Shown: positions 47,485 through 59,999, numbered from the stretch's first letter. The stretch is 64,000 nt of DNA from Membranipora membranacea (GCA_914767715.1 OU612072.1:25236001-25300000); one strand, 5' to 3'. Numbers and translations are program-made. The notes: a model not told the origin generated them from the sequence alone.

Positions 47485-48201
47485 GATATACTGGGCCTGT
47501 TGTGGTTCATTAAATGAAATTGAGCTTCAGCCATGTGGTGGGCCATCTTATATAGCCCCTTGCAATGAATCACTAGCATTCGATAAAAAATGAATTTTTT
47601 TCCCATGATGAATCACTTCTAGCCGTTATCTAAATTATGCATCATTAATACTACCTTTGTTTTTTACGATTCTTATCTGTGTTCTTTTTTTTATTAACTG
47701 AGAAAAGTGAAAGCTTTGAAATAAATATATTATCATGTTTTCCCATTTCGTTAGTTCTCAGGCAGGCTCATGTAAATAGTATATTATCATTTCATTAAGT
47801 AAGCGATAATCTAAATTTTTCAAACTTGAAATTTATATGGAGCCATATTCACTACTGCTTAAACTGGATTGAGTTTTCACCTGATGGTTTGCCCAAGCCT
47901 CCGTTTCCATGAGCTAACAATGAGCTAAAACTAACAAAAATCTTAATTTTTTTAATTTCATTCACAATACATAGGGCTCAAACCTTGGATGTGTCAGAAT
48001 CAGCGATTTTGGTGTGAGGGTTTCTAGCTTCAAGGTATTGAATAAGGAACTGCCGTTATCTGAACAGTGTAACAAGCTAGATTGGTAGGACTATAGGTTC
48101 AGAACTTTGAATAATAACACTGTCATGTCTAGAATACTGATGCCCAGCACTTGAATTCTTTTATTATCAGTCATCATTTCAAAGAATATCGTCCTTTTAG
48201 G

Positions 48202-48375
48202 ATGGGATATTACGTTCAGTTCTTTCAAAATGACAACAGGTTCTCAAAGTTGAAGACAACACTGGCACCACTAAATACATATCATAATGCAATAAACCTT
48301 CACCAGAAGGCAATATACTCAAAAAGAGATTTGCAAGGTATAAGCTTTGGGTCTGCACCACAGGGCAATAAGTAG
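48202..48375 (+). CDS. Terminal coding exon of an unrecognised gene
   Basis: After a CGTCCTTTTAG acceptor the frame reads MGYYVQFFQNDNRFSKLKTT and continues to FGSAPQGNK and a TAG. AATAAA follows only 21 bp later (48396). The exon-plus-signal layout is typical of a 3' end. Upstream exons were not identified; the stretch 47500-48190 shows none clearly. The ATG is one base inside the exon, so it may be internal. Confidence 0.4.
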   Translation: MGYYVQFFQNDNRFSKLKTTLAPLNTYHNAINLHQKAIYSKRDLQGISFGSAPQGNK

Positions 48376-48395
48376 CCCCTCTACCCGATGGCTGC

Positions 48396-48401
48396 AATAA
48401 A
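48396..48401 (+). terminator. Polyadenylation signal AATAAA
   Basis: AATAAA 21 bp after the stop codon of the exon at 48202-48375. Confidence 0.4.
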
Positions 48402-48409
48402 CTGAATTA

Positions 48410-49890
48410 AGTTAGATGATTTTGTAACTGAGATGACTGTTTATATAATACTATTAAGATTGACACAACAAAAGATAACTGCCTCAATCCAAAAAATTCT
48501 TCTATTCATCATTTTTTCCAATAATATAATTATTTGGAGGTTACAGGTATTTGCGTTACTGACACAAAATGGTGGGAGAGAGTTTGTTATTGAAATAATA
48601 AAATTTGTTTTCAAATTTAACATTTATTTATAACATCCAAATTTAGAAGGAGTACATCATTACGCATCAAATATAAAAATAAATCACTTTTGTGGTTGTC
48701 TGCCAGTTTAAAACTTTTGGCAGCATATGTAATTGTAATATCAGGCTCTGTTAAAGTTGGTCAATGCTCAATGTTGAACAATGTGATGGCGTTGCGACAG
48801 TTTGAGTGTTTAGCGGTAAGATTATAAATGCCTTAATGCCTTCAGTTGGCTTTTATCAATTTAGAGGTAGGACCCTATTTTACTTTGCTATAAAGTGAAT
48901 TTACTTCATAGCCCATGGCAATGTCCCGGAAAATAGGAGGAGTCGAGTCTATCTGAAAACCACCAATCAAAGAAATATTCTAGAGTGCAACCGAAGTAAG
49001 TTTGTTCGATAATATGATTTAAAAATTTGTGAATTTCTGTAATTCAATCATTGATCCACAGAACATAACATATACACTGGTCTTATGCCTTACAATAGTA
49101 ACAGTGTCATGATGTGGAAGATCTGATGTGTCAATCAGGGGCCAGTGAACAGATTCAGGCACCATAAAGTGATAAATGAATGAGCAGGTAACCGTTATTG
49201 CTTTAATGGAGCTGTAATGTATGCAGAACAGAAGAGGGAGTAATGCATGTTCAGACATCAGCATGTGAATGCAGGATACAATGCACATTAGGATTCTAGA
49301 AATTTTTTTGATGCCATCAAGGCAGATTTTCTTTCATTATAATGATCTTGTAACAGCTTACAAACTTAACTTTGACTGTATAGAACATAGATGAAGGAAT
49401 GTATCTCAAGTGAAACTGACCCTCCTCACTGCAGAACTGCTCCTCTTTATTCATTTCCAACACTTGACTTGTATATGATCAGTTTTAATATCCATTTATA
49501 CAACATAAGATATTTGTTAGGAACTGCCTGTGGTACAATTAGGGTTGCAGATAACAAATAGTTTTCTTTCTTGTCTATTGGCCTTTGAAGTGAGAGAAGT
49601 GATCAGCAATGAAAAAAACGAATAACTTTTTTACATTGTTCCTCACTGTAAATCAGAAAAGTTTTTTTTTCCATTGTGTATGCTCCTATTGAGGTAAAAC
49701 ACATTCATCCCTTTTTAAAATAGATAATGACTAGTGATCAGACTTTTTCTATGTGCCAGCATGAATTATTTATCAAATTAAAATATTTAAGGTTTTTTCC
49801 TGTTTGTTGATATATTCATTCTTAGCTTACAGTCATGCTTTTAAAAAAAAGTGTGCTGGTGTACTCAACATTTTCTTCACAGTACATCAT
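48410..49890. other. Non-coding stretch
   Basis: No supported exon. Open frames of 60-90 codons here lack splice context and protein-like composition. Confidence 0.45.
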
Positions 49891-50095
49891 TAATTTTATC
49901 ATGGACAGAAGTTTTGTCCCTGATCAAAATGTAGACAAAACTATGCCATGTCAGGTAAAATCCTCTCATTTCCGATAACAGGGATTAATTCTTCAGACCT
50001 GGCAAGGTATAACCTGGCGGATAGATACCTTGTTACCTTTCCTAAAGGTTGTGAGCTGAGAATTGGAGCATTGTCAGGAAACTACTTGAGTGGGT
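49890..50095 (+). pseudogene. Decayed copy of the coding exon at 52905-53096
   Basis: GTATAACCTGGCGGATAGAT and TACCTTTCCTAAAG match the minus-strand exon near 53.0 kb closely; both give the residues GITW.IDTLLPFLK. The match runs on through GGAGCATTGTCAG against GGAGTGTTGTCAG, but the frame here meets a TGA where the other copy has CGA, and the upstream part has diverged. Another frame through the segment is also open (GINSSDLARYNLADRYLVTF), which first looked like an exon. The homology makes pseudogene the better reading. Confidence 0.6.
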
Positions 50096-50907
50096 TTCGT
50101 TATTGTACAGGTATCATTGTTTATTAGATTAAATATGTAATAACAAATCATAAATGTTATCAAAAAAACATACATATCAATGAAAATGGGCGCCAACACC
50201 AACCCATGCAACTTTTTTTTTGATGTGAAATATATAGTGAAAATTGCTACTTTTAAATTTTTACTCCAAGCACCTTCAGTACTGTCCAGTACAGCTGTAA
50301 TGATGCAATAGTAACCTCATCCAATTATGTTATAAGCCTTTGTGATCAAGTTGTGGGTAAAACCAAGACGGCAATATCTACTACCCTTATTATAGTTCAT
50401 AATATATAGTGGATATACAAAGTCCACAGAATTTCTCATCAAAAACTATCTACCTCTTTGATACTCCATCTGTCATCTAGAAAATGCAAAACATTACTTT
50501 CACGTAACTGACTCGTCTGACGTTTGTATTTGCTATCTGTTTTAATATATCAGGACCTGACTTGATGTTTGTTTGTTTGTTTCATTCGATATGGGTTGAA
50601 AACACCATACTTTCTCTGACATACTATCGTCTTGGCAGTATGGATAGTGACGCAATTGTACTTCAGAACATAACTGTCACTGGTTCTTATCATAGATTGT
50701 CATATTTTTCTTTAAAAAATGTTTTTTCTTAAAACTTTGGTCTCAGAAGATATAATCAAGAAAGAAAAAATATATTTTGCACAAAAACACAGAGTATGTG
50801 TCTCAGATGGCAAAAAATGTAATTGTTAGTCATATGATAAGGCAAAAGTGTAGAGTGATTAGCTACATATATTTCTTTGTTGAGTGATGACACCATGAAC
50901 AGCTCAG

Positions 50908-50920
50908 CCAATGTATATAA
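50908..50920 (+). promoter_or_regulatory. CCAAT box and TATA box of the six-exon gene
   Basis: A CCAAT element at about 50908 is followed directly by GTATATAAGG, a good TATA box, about 95 bp before the start codon. A short upstream frame of seven codons begins at 50983. Confidence 0.5.
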
Positions 50921-51009
50921 GGCAAAGCAGTGATACCTTTGTTTTATCTATAAAGAGACAAGGGGTAGGACCTTTTTCAACCAATGACAGGAATATCTGG
51001 AGGTTAAAA

Positions 51010-52763
51010 ATGACAACTGCAAGGAAAAGGCACGTCGTTTATGTTGATGAAGATCTTCTAGGAAGATATGTAAAGACAATGAGACTTATGGGAGATAATA
51101 TGAGTGAAAGGAATCCGCTTTCCTCCAAAGAGTCCTCACAATCGCTCAGCAAACTGGTAATTGTAGCCTTCATTAACTTCTTGGACCTATCAATTTTTTA
51201 AAAATTTGTTCCTGCTTGTTGATTTTGGCAGCTCCTTTAAAATACTTTGCTTCTTTCTTTTTCCATCTCAAAGCTATCTCTAAAATTGTTTTGGTGAATA
51301 TAATAGGTACTGAAGAGGAGAAACATTGAATGCTCTTCGAATGACTTGAGTTACCAGTTCAAAAGAATCAAGATAAAAAATGGACCACATACTTCTGTCA
51401 TAAACTATAACTTACAACAGCTAAACAAAGAAATAGGTGAAGTAAGTTAAATTTTATGTTTATTTTTAATTTGTACACTTATGTAATCATAGTACAAGCT
51501 CTGAATGGTGAGTGACTATATGACATTATCTGATTCACAAATCTGATCCTTCTCTATAAACATTAAATTGATTGTCAGGTTCAGTGCAGATTTAATGAAC
51601 TTCTTTTTTTTTGTAGATTTTTGAAGAAGGTCTCTCCTCAGGAAAATACATACAACCATCAAACACGGTAGGTAAAGTTTAAGTTTTTACATCGTTTAGA
51701 GTGAGCACCATAGCAATGATAATGGCTCAAGGAAAAAATGGATTCATGTCATATTTTACATTGTTAGAACAGGACGTATTCTATTCATATTCAAGTGAAA
51801 ATGATTAATTGGATTAGGTTAGTAGAATAACTTGATAGTGTAACGTGGTATTTTCATTAAAGGGCAACCAAGGTTTCAAACAAGTTCTCATTGATTGATA
51901 GCAGATTGCACCATCTGCATGGGAAAAAGACAAAATCTAATTCTGATGATTATTCAGTCAGAATTCTTGTGAGACAATTCATCCATCAGGTACTCAAACT
52001 CAGCTAAAATAGAATACCACATAGCAGTTTCCTGTTCCTGTTATTATTTAGCCAGTGCTCTATCTTTATTAAAGCAATGTCTTGGAGCCTCCCCTAAACT
52101 GAGGTGTTACCCAGATTAGAGTCAGCAACTACTTTGAGTTTTGCTGCCAAGCACATTATTTACAACCCACTAATGCATTGCTGCGAACCCTTGGTTGCCC
52201 TTTAATGCATACATTGTATGTACATCTTCACTTCTTCACTTCTCATGTTCCCCCAGGGGTATATCCTATACTGGCGAAGCCTTTATACAGATAGGGTATA
52301 CCAATCCCTGACAGCAACACTAGATGCGCTGCCGCAAATAATAAATCCAGAACTTATCAATCAATTGATCGAAAACAAAACTGGATGGTCGGGAAAGGTG
52401 CCCAGCAGGTAACTATCCCCGAGAAATTTTACCATGAAAGACTTGAATGATCAACTGAGTGATAATGAGAGTACATCTAAACCGACAGTGTTCACAGACA
52501 TCATCGCCCTGCGAGCTACAGTACTCTTGGATGTCGATAACGGCAGACTTGACCTACTAGAAGATGAGAAAATCTGTGATTGCGATACTGAAACTTGTTG
52601 GCATTGGCTGGTCATTGAAGCAGCTACCAGAGCTGAGAATCGACGTATATATCGCCATCACAAAAATAAATCACTATCAACGTTAGTGGAAGCGGATGAG
52701 GTAACTTCTGCATTATTACAGTTGTACTGGACAGTGTTAAAGGTGCTGGGAGTAAGAAAATAA
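51010..52763 (+). CDS. Six-exon gene for an unrecognised 301-residue protein
   Basis: Exons: 51010-51156, 51307-51441, 51617-51667, 51873-51989, 52257-52408 and 52460-52763. Introns are short (51-267 bp) with GT-AG ends, and the coding sum is 906 bp. The protein starts MTTARKRHVVYVDEDLLGRY, has a basic patch (VLKRRNIEC, later QFKRIKIK), a Tyr/Trp-rich middle (GYILYWRSLYTDRVYQSLTA) and a C-terminal helical part with CDCDTETCWHW and ALLQLYWTVLKVLG. No signal peptide or membrane span. The last intron is inferred: exons 5 and 6 are in the same frame with a TAA at 52410 between them. Removing a 51-bp GTAACT...CTGAG intron keeps the frame and drops the stop, but its acceptor is poor. Exon 4 lies inside a MITE and could be optional, since its neighbours also join in phase. 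AATAAA is at 52890. Family not recognised. Confidence 0.6.
51857..52205. mobile_element. MITE with TTAA borders
   Basis: TTAA followed by AGGGCAACCAAGG at 51857 is the exact inverse of CCTTGGTTGCCCT followed by TTAA ending at 52205. Its 349 bp contain no transposase. TTAA at both borders fits a piggyBac-type target duplication. The left inverted repeat supplies the splice acceptor of exon 4 in the surrounding gene. Confidence 0.7.
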
Positions 52764-52904
52764 AAGCTAGCAATTCTCTGTTTTCACTTTGTATTTCTTA
52801 TGAAAGATTTGCATGGATGGGTGATGCCGCCAATTATCATTGATACACAACTTATTTTGATAATATTTGTGTTTTTATATATCCAATCTAATAAACAATA
52901 ATAC

Positions 52905-53096
52905 CTATACAACAGCAAAATTGCTTAAATCCATGCCACTGTTTTGCTGACAACACTCCATTTGTCGCCTCATAAACTTGAGGAAAGGTAGCAAGGTATC
53001 TATCTGCCAGGTTATACCTACAGCAGCAGCAGCAGCAGTTAATCCCGGGATGTTTACCTGACATGAGAATATAACTTCAGGTACATGATTCATCAT
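52905..53096 (-). CDS. Small terminal coding exon (or 63-residue gene) with a polyalanine run
   Basis: The minus strand reads MMNHVPEVIFSCQVNIPGL, then five alanines encoded by a GCT repeat, then VGITWQIDTLLPFLKFMRRQ and MECCQQNSGMDLSNFAVV to a TAG. A homologous but broken copy at 49890-50095 suggests that this frame has been a real coding unit. It may be a terminal exon: a CAG followed by GTAAAC and a GTAG before GTATAACC could mark a 39-bp intron across the alanine run. It converges with the six-exon gene, whose AATAAA lies 15 bp beyond its stop. No family recognised. Confidence 0.45.
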   Translation of the reverse strand: MMNHVPEVIFSCQVNIPGLTAAAAAVGITWQIDTLLPFLKFMRRQMECCQQNSGMDLSNFAVV

Positions 53097-53099
53097 TTA

Positions 53100-56000
53100 T
53101 TCATAGCCTTGATAATTGCATGACTGTACGTTAGTATTTATTATGTCAACAGATTGAGCAAAAACTCTTGCATCGTTACTTTTTTTTATTTGGATGAATA
53201 AGTCAAGCCTGGGAAATATGGAAAGTTTTATGATTAGCCATTAACAAAGAATCAATGTCTATTACCTCACCGGAAGCATAAACAGTTGACAAAGCAAATT
53301 ATTCTGACTGGCTGTGAGTGTCAGGGTGGGAAAAACCCGGCCCTAATTCAATGGAAGATTTACATATCATACAGTTGTTAAGGCGAACTGAAATTTAATC
53401 TACCACATAAATATCATCCTATGCTACTCTCATTGTCACACAGGAATATATTCTCCAGGGTACCATCAAATAATTTGCAGCAAAAGCTGCAGACTTTGTA
53501 AAATTCCTTCCCACATATTGGCAGGACCCATCTTAAAAAAAATTCAAAGTTCAATAATGCTTGCTTTTTTTAATTATTGTTACAGATAAATCCCATGACA
53601 GGAACCATCCAGAAACGGTCAAAGTTCCATAATTTTTTTGATTTTTTATTGTTATTGCGGACAAATCACATGACATGAACCATTTAAAAACAATGACCTC
53701 ATTTTGAACCACAAGGTGATGTGCCAGTTTATAATGCATACAAATATTAATGATTTTACATTATAGTTCAATTTTAAGGTGTCGGGATTTTATTATGAAA
53801 CTAACGTTGAGTTTGATATACACAGCAGGATTAAATCCTATCAGTAGATAGGATTTTTAGATGAACACAACACTTAATGGTGTTTTATTACATTTTTAAA
53901 TTAACCCTGGTTTGCGGAGCTTTCTATTTTTAGCATCAGCTTATTATTGCGTCCCCGCCTTCTGCAATATATGATGACCTGAACTCCAGAGCGACGGACA
54001 TTATGAATGGTGAGAGAATTGAAATAATATCATACTACACAACTAATACCAAACACTATCAGACCCTGTACAGCACAAGCATTATCAAACCCAGTACAAC
54101 AACATACTGCCACTATCGCTCCTAGTAAAAGAAGAAAGAGAATACAACTACAAGTTACCACCAAATTCAGTAATACTTGCACCAGCTGCACCTGCTTGCG
54201 CAACACTTATATCATCAAAGTGAAACTACCTGCTTGCACAACAATAATATCATCATCAAAGTGAAACTGCCTGCCAAAGTTGCATCATGCATACACCATT
54301 GAGCACACCAATAAGTATATGCAGCAGCCACAGCGTCAGTCATTATCAACAGGACCGTCATCCATTACGGTATCATTTAGGCAGTTAGCATTAAGACAGA
54401 GTAGTGTGTAAATCATTATTCTGTGCAGACATGTATCTATTGAAATTGGATTTGAAGTGATAAATTGTGTGAATTTGTCGATTGTATAATAGAGTATAAT
54501 TTGTTGTGTAATTCTGTGTAACATCAGCTATATCAGTGCTTATATCAGCAATCATCGAACATTTTAAATAAAAAGGATAAAAATAAGGATATGGATACAG
54601 AGACGTTCAGGTCCGATTATTAAGAACGCCTTTTTATGTTTTACTCTTATATAAATAGTTTATACATGTATTTTGTCTCAATTGAATTAAATGGTCAGGG
54701 AAATCTTATGCTAAACAAATTAATTTTGTGCCTGTCTGGTTGACGCAAATTGGTAATCATATCCACCTGACTCTTCAGTAGTCACGATTGTGCAGTCAAG
54801 GGCTGTCTTAAACTTCAAGCACTTGTGGACGGCAAAAAGTATGAGTCACCATCAGGGTCATCAATCTCACCAACATCGCTGACTACATGCTGCTCACCAG
54901 GTGCTCTTTGCCTCGTCTAACTCTCCTTCGCCAAGCCACTCTCCAACGAGTTCCATGCCCAAACTCTGGCAATTCGCCATAGTGGGGCCCCTGAAACTAT
55001 GCATTGAAAAATGTATATTACTGATCTGATTTATAATGAAATTAATAGTATAGCATAGCAAAGTATTTAAGGTCATGCCTCACCTGGAGCACTAACTTTG
55101 GACTCAGTTGTTCGATTTAATCGATTTTCAAACCACATCGAAAGCAATTCTTTTTGTATGAATATTACAACCCTCAGATTAGTATTAGCAGCGATTTGGT
55201 GGCTACTTTGACAATTTAACACTTTTATTTACCCCTTTTTAATGCAATTTTATATAAGGGGTCAAATACTCCATTCCATTCCAGTCCATTCGCATTTGCT
55301 GTTGTGAGACAGAAAATCTCCACTTTCATTTGGTAAACAGTTTTTTCTCCATTTGAATTTGCATTGCAAATTGATAGCTAGCCCTAAAGCGCATTCCAAA
55401 TCATTTGAAATTTGCAAATGTGAATTAATGCGAATGCAGATACAGATTTTTAACTGGCCCCAGCCCTGTGTGTGGTACAACGGTAAATTGTGTTTGTCTT
55501 TCAGCGGACACATTTCTCCTGCATTCATCAAGAGGTTGAGAAATTAGGATTCCATATTGGAATGAACATAGCTGTAATTACCACTTAAACCACTGCTATC
55601 ACACAGGCAAATGTGTGCTTATCAATTCCCAATGGCAGCTTGAAGGCCATCATCTTATCAAGTTTGAGAGACCATGACCACTAGCCATTGTGTCTGTGGC
55701 AATTAGCTGGTGGATGAAAGAGAAGCATTGCCAGGTCAGAGAGCAATTTCCTGAAAGAAGTTGTTAATATTAGAATGTGGAAGTTACCTGCCAGTGGCTT
55801 TTGTTGCCACCCAATGGCCAATCAGTTCTGCACCAACACATAGGCTGCATAACTTCCTCCATAATACGATTATAAAACTGTGACTCAGAATTATTACAGA
55901 TCAAGGTACATAGAACAAGATATGATACCATAAACTGTGACACTTCAGTTTCTGAAATGGAAAGCGACAGGTTTTGGGTTATCGGGCACTTTGTTGATGA

Positions 56001-56190
56001 AACTCTGAAAATTGTGTCATTATAGGGGTCAGGTAACAGGATCATGAAGTTCAGCTTTCAAGATAAAATTGCTATAATGTTAGTATCATGCTCCAAATAT
56101 CTGTTAATTACAATGCAAGCTGGTGCTTCACATGCCAGCCAACGTATGTTAAACCCTCATAGAGGCAAATCATAACACCACTCTAATTGA
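53100..56190. other. Non-coding stretch with minor tandem repeats
   Basis: A ~70-bp unit (GTTACAGATAAATCCCATGA and GTTATTGCGGACAAATCACA) occurs twice at about 53575-53720. CA/CCT-rich degenerate repeats with ATCATCAAAGTGAAACT occur at 54160-54300. No exon was recognised. Confidence 0.5.
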
Positions 56191-56201
56191 ACTGAGCAAA
56201 G

Positions 56202-59200
56202 ATGGATGTTTCTGTGGAGAAACGTCGTAGACCTGATCGCGAAAGTAAAGCCGTTGTCGGTGCATTTACTTTGGTTTACCTGCTGATAGCTGTAATGTTT
56301 TGTGTTGGTGGTATTGGTGCTCTACACATCAAAGGCCTTCAGGATAGGATTGAGATCTTAGAGAAGGTCAGTTTGTCTTAATATCTGAGGTACAATTATA
56401 ATATAATGACTTGGCTGCAAAAACACCGTCTGGAGAAAGAAATATGAACATCATTGTGCAGTGGTGCCAATAGTAGCACAGCTTGGCCGCCGGTATTCAG
56501 TTCTTGTAATGCCATGATTTATTACAAATCAATCTACTCATCATTTTGTTTGAAGCAATGGTTGAAAATTTTCTTATCAGGGTTGGTTCAAGCTTGCTCA
56601 ATCAACTGCAAACCTGAACATCGGGCAATGGGATTTGTTAGCTTTCGGTAGTTACCACCAGATGTGTTGACCTGTTTTAGGTTCGAACCCAGGACCTCAA
56701 ACGCTGAAATGTAATCATATCGATTTTCCATGAGGTAAACTCGATGAGGTATATCGATTTGCAGAATTACAGGTAAACTCCTCCACTTGGGCTTTCTCAG
56801 AAAGGGGGAGATAAATGCTAGCTTACGTTTACTCATTTGCATAATGCTACAAAAATGCATTGAATTTTGATAAGTACTCAATGTGTGAGTTCTAGCATAA
56901 TGTCAGGCTGGCAAGGTGGGCTTTTGGTTTTACGCTGTTAGTAAATACTAATTTTCTCAGGTTCCTAGCAGGGGTAATATCTCAAAATACAATGTAATAA
57001 TAAGCGTTAAATTCTATGATCAATTAATACTATTCAACCGTAGTTACTCAAGATAGTTTAACTTAGGGAATCCCGTCCTCAATATTACAAAGGAACTTCA
57101 CTGGGAAACCCTATTGTAACTTCCTTATTATGACGGTATTTAGGAAAGTTTACAAGAATGCGACAAATTATGTATGACCTATCTATGTTTATGTCTACAC
57201 GCTGTGTTAATAAACCAGATTAATATCTCAATTAGTCTATTATGTCAATAATCAAGTGCTTTGTTCAACAAAAGGCAACCCAAAAATAGACTTCGTCCTT
57301 CCGTTCACAGTTCTGAACAGAAAAGGCTACTTGAAAGAACTAGGACTATCCTAACCCTGACTTGCGGGGGAGGGGGGGGAATGATACTTCAAAGGATTAG
57401 CTTTACTATTACATAACATACAACTTGATGGTCTACTTATGATAAAAAAATTAAATTTCAGCCTCATAAATAACCACTTTCAATTGCAACAAAGGATGAT
57501 TCAAGCTCTCCAATAGTTATTTCAACTTATTAAAAGTATTTGACCCAAGCGAAGCAGTCTCACTTGCCAAAATAAACTGCTTTACACCCCACTTTAGGTA
57601 TGCCAATAAATACCCTGAAGTGCCACCTGCCCGGCTAGAAAATATTAGCCTCTTGCAAATTTTGAATTTATTGAAAACAAAATCAAATGACACTTTAACT
57701 TCATAAAATTTGAGATATAAATAAATCTTCAGGGTCTTAAAAATAATTGCCTTACAAATAATATGGTACTTGCTATATTCTAGTGAAGTCTGTAATTCTT
57801 CTTTGTGAACGCTCCTGTCACTATATCTTCAAACTCGTAATCTTGAACTCTGTTATTCCTCCTTGTGTACGCCTCTATCACGTGTCTTCAACTCGTAATC
57901 TTGAACTCTATTATTCCTCTTTGTGTACGCCTCTGTCACCGTGTCCTCAACTCGTAATCCTGAACTCTGTATTTCGCCTTAATAATCTCTTACCACCAAT
58001 GTCTAAAATTGACACTCTTGGTAAACCCTTACTACCACAGTTTAAAATACTACTACTATGGCAAACCCTTGCTGCCAAAGTCTAAATATGATACTACTCT
58101 AGCAAACCCTTGCTGCCAAAGTCTAAAACGCTACTACTCTGACAGACCCTTGCTGCCAAAGTCTAAAATGCTACTCTAACTTACTACGGTGGGCCCTGCC
58201 TTGTATAGGGTGTTAGGATTGTTGAGTTGGCATGTTGCAATAATGTTGAGGTGGCGCACAAAAAATTCCGTTTGCTGGTAAGCGGATCATATGCTGCAAT
58301 GATGCTGACTGTTTGCTGACTATACATGACTCATAAACCCAAGATTAATTATAAAACATATGATAAATATTGGTTAGCACATGGCATTGCTACGTATGTC
58401 ATTTATTTGATTATAAATAATTATTAAACATAAAAAATGATCTTGCTCCTATTCTGACGTTTCCAGTATGTATAATTTATGGTCATCATAGAATTAATAA
58501 TAATTCTACAGCCATCAGTTTTTCTAATGCTGCTTTCCATGACCAGATAAATAGTCATAACCAAAAACCAATAATAAATAAATAATCACAGCACAAATCT
58601 CTACTGCTAATTGTGGTAATGTAAATAACTAGACACAACAATTGTACATGAATAGTGTAGCGGCTAATTAAATGGGGGGGGGGGGAGGATAGCATTGATG
58701 AAAAGGTTACTGTTGCAATAAATTTACGTATTACTACCCAATTATCTTCCTAATTATATCCTTGTGTCATAATAATTAAACTGAAGCTAAATCAAACATC
58801 CTTCAATTATTATTAGCACACCAAGGATTAGTGCTTGATATAATGTATCAGTTATGCCTTGATGATCGGCTCCTTTGTGCTACACTTTGCAATGTACGGG
58901 CAGATTATTTAAGATAGTACAATAAGTTACATTTTGCTAGCTCAGCAGACCAAGGCTAAATAAATAAAACATCTCTGAGTAAGCCATGGAATAACACAAG
59001 CATGCTTTCAGGGTATGCACAGTTTATAAACCGTTAATTTGTACTTGGACCGTCAATAATAAGCATAAATAAATTGATAACAGGGCCATAAAGGTTGCTG
59101 CTTACCTACGCTAATAAATACCAGTATAATAACTATGAATGGTATTTGTCAGGAGTTACGAAAATGCTCCTGACAATGATAGCATTTTGCCGACACAGGA

Positions 59201-59936
59201 TCTCTCATGAAATACTGTTAATTATCCCTTTTTGTGATGCAGATACCACTTGTGCATCTGGCTACAAACTCAATCAATATAGAGGTACATGCACCAGATT
59301 CATGAGGACAGCTCTCAGCTGGTTTGATGCCAGAGAAACCTGTGATAAAGCTGGTGAATATTTGGCCACATTTGACACTGTGGAGTCTGCTTCTTGGCTC
59401 AGACAGCAACAGCTTACTGGAGGTAACTGCTAAACTTCACATACTTGCTTTTTTTCGGAAAAGTTCCAGCTCAGAAAAAATTGTGAATTGAAAAAGAGAA
59501 CACACTAGATCAATTATCATAATCTGACCTACGTTACTTTAGAGGACTAGCCCCATCCAAAGTTTGTCTCTCAAACTGTTTAACTCCAGCTATGATTTTT
59601 GAAGTTAACTCAAAATTTTGGGAAATATTTATTCTCAGCAGCTATCCTTACTCAGAGTGATATCATTGAAAGCTTACCCTAGAAAACGCTAATGAGAATT
59701 TACTTATTTTAGGATGGACAGGAGCAGCTTGGATTGGTGCAAGAAAACTTAGCAACAGCCCTGAGTTTAAATGGTATGGTATCAATACTGGCCCAGTAAC
59801 TTTAAGTTACTGGGCGATTGGAGAACCTAATTATCCAGATGCAGAACACTGTGTAGCCACATTGGGACATTACTACTGGGGTGACGCTGCTTGTCATGTC
59901 AAAATTTTCTTCATATGTGAGAAGAAAGCTTTCTAG
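56202..59936 (+). CDS. Type II membrane C-type lectin (three exons seen, middle exon missing)
   Basis: Exon 1 (56202-56366) starts at an ATG and encodes 55 residues: a basic cytoplasmic N-terminus (MDVSVEKRRRPDRESK), then a membrane span (AFTLVYLLIAVMFCVGGIGA), then the start of a stalk (QDRIEILEK). Exons 59243-59422 and 59713-59936 encode the lectin domain. It opens TTCASGYKLNQYRGTCTRF, with SWFDARETCDKAGEYLATFD as the long-loop helix. The second half has GAAWIGARK and a WAIGEPNYPDAEHCVATLG to YYWGDAACHVKIFFICEKKA core. Six cysteines are at expected places. The WxDxxC-type signature reads YYWGDAAC and the sugar site GEPNYPD lies where EPN/QPD motifs sit, suggesting mannose-type binding. Exon 1 ends in phase 0 but exon 59243 starts in phase 1, so at least one stalk exon is missing from the model. 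AATAAA is at 59988. Confidence 0.82.
57786..58185 (+). repeat. Two adjacent minisatellites in a lectin intron
   Basis: A ~60-bp unit (CTCGTAATCTTGAACTCTGT, then TATTCCTC and TTGTGTACGCCTCTGTCAC) occurs about three times at 57786-57985. Directly after it a ~45-bp unit (AAACCCTTGCTGCCAAAGTC then TAAAA and CTACTACTCT) occurs four times at 58010-58185. Copies are diverged. Confidence 0.75.
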
Positions 59937-59987
59937 TTTCTGTTCATATCTTGTTATATTGAGGCACCAGACACTTTGGAATCTACA

Positions 59988-59993
59988 ATAAAA
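59988..59993 (+). terminator. Polyadenylation signal of the lectin gene
   Basis: AATAAA 51 bp after the lectin stop codon. Confidence 0.7.
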
Positions 59994-59999
59994 TGTTTG

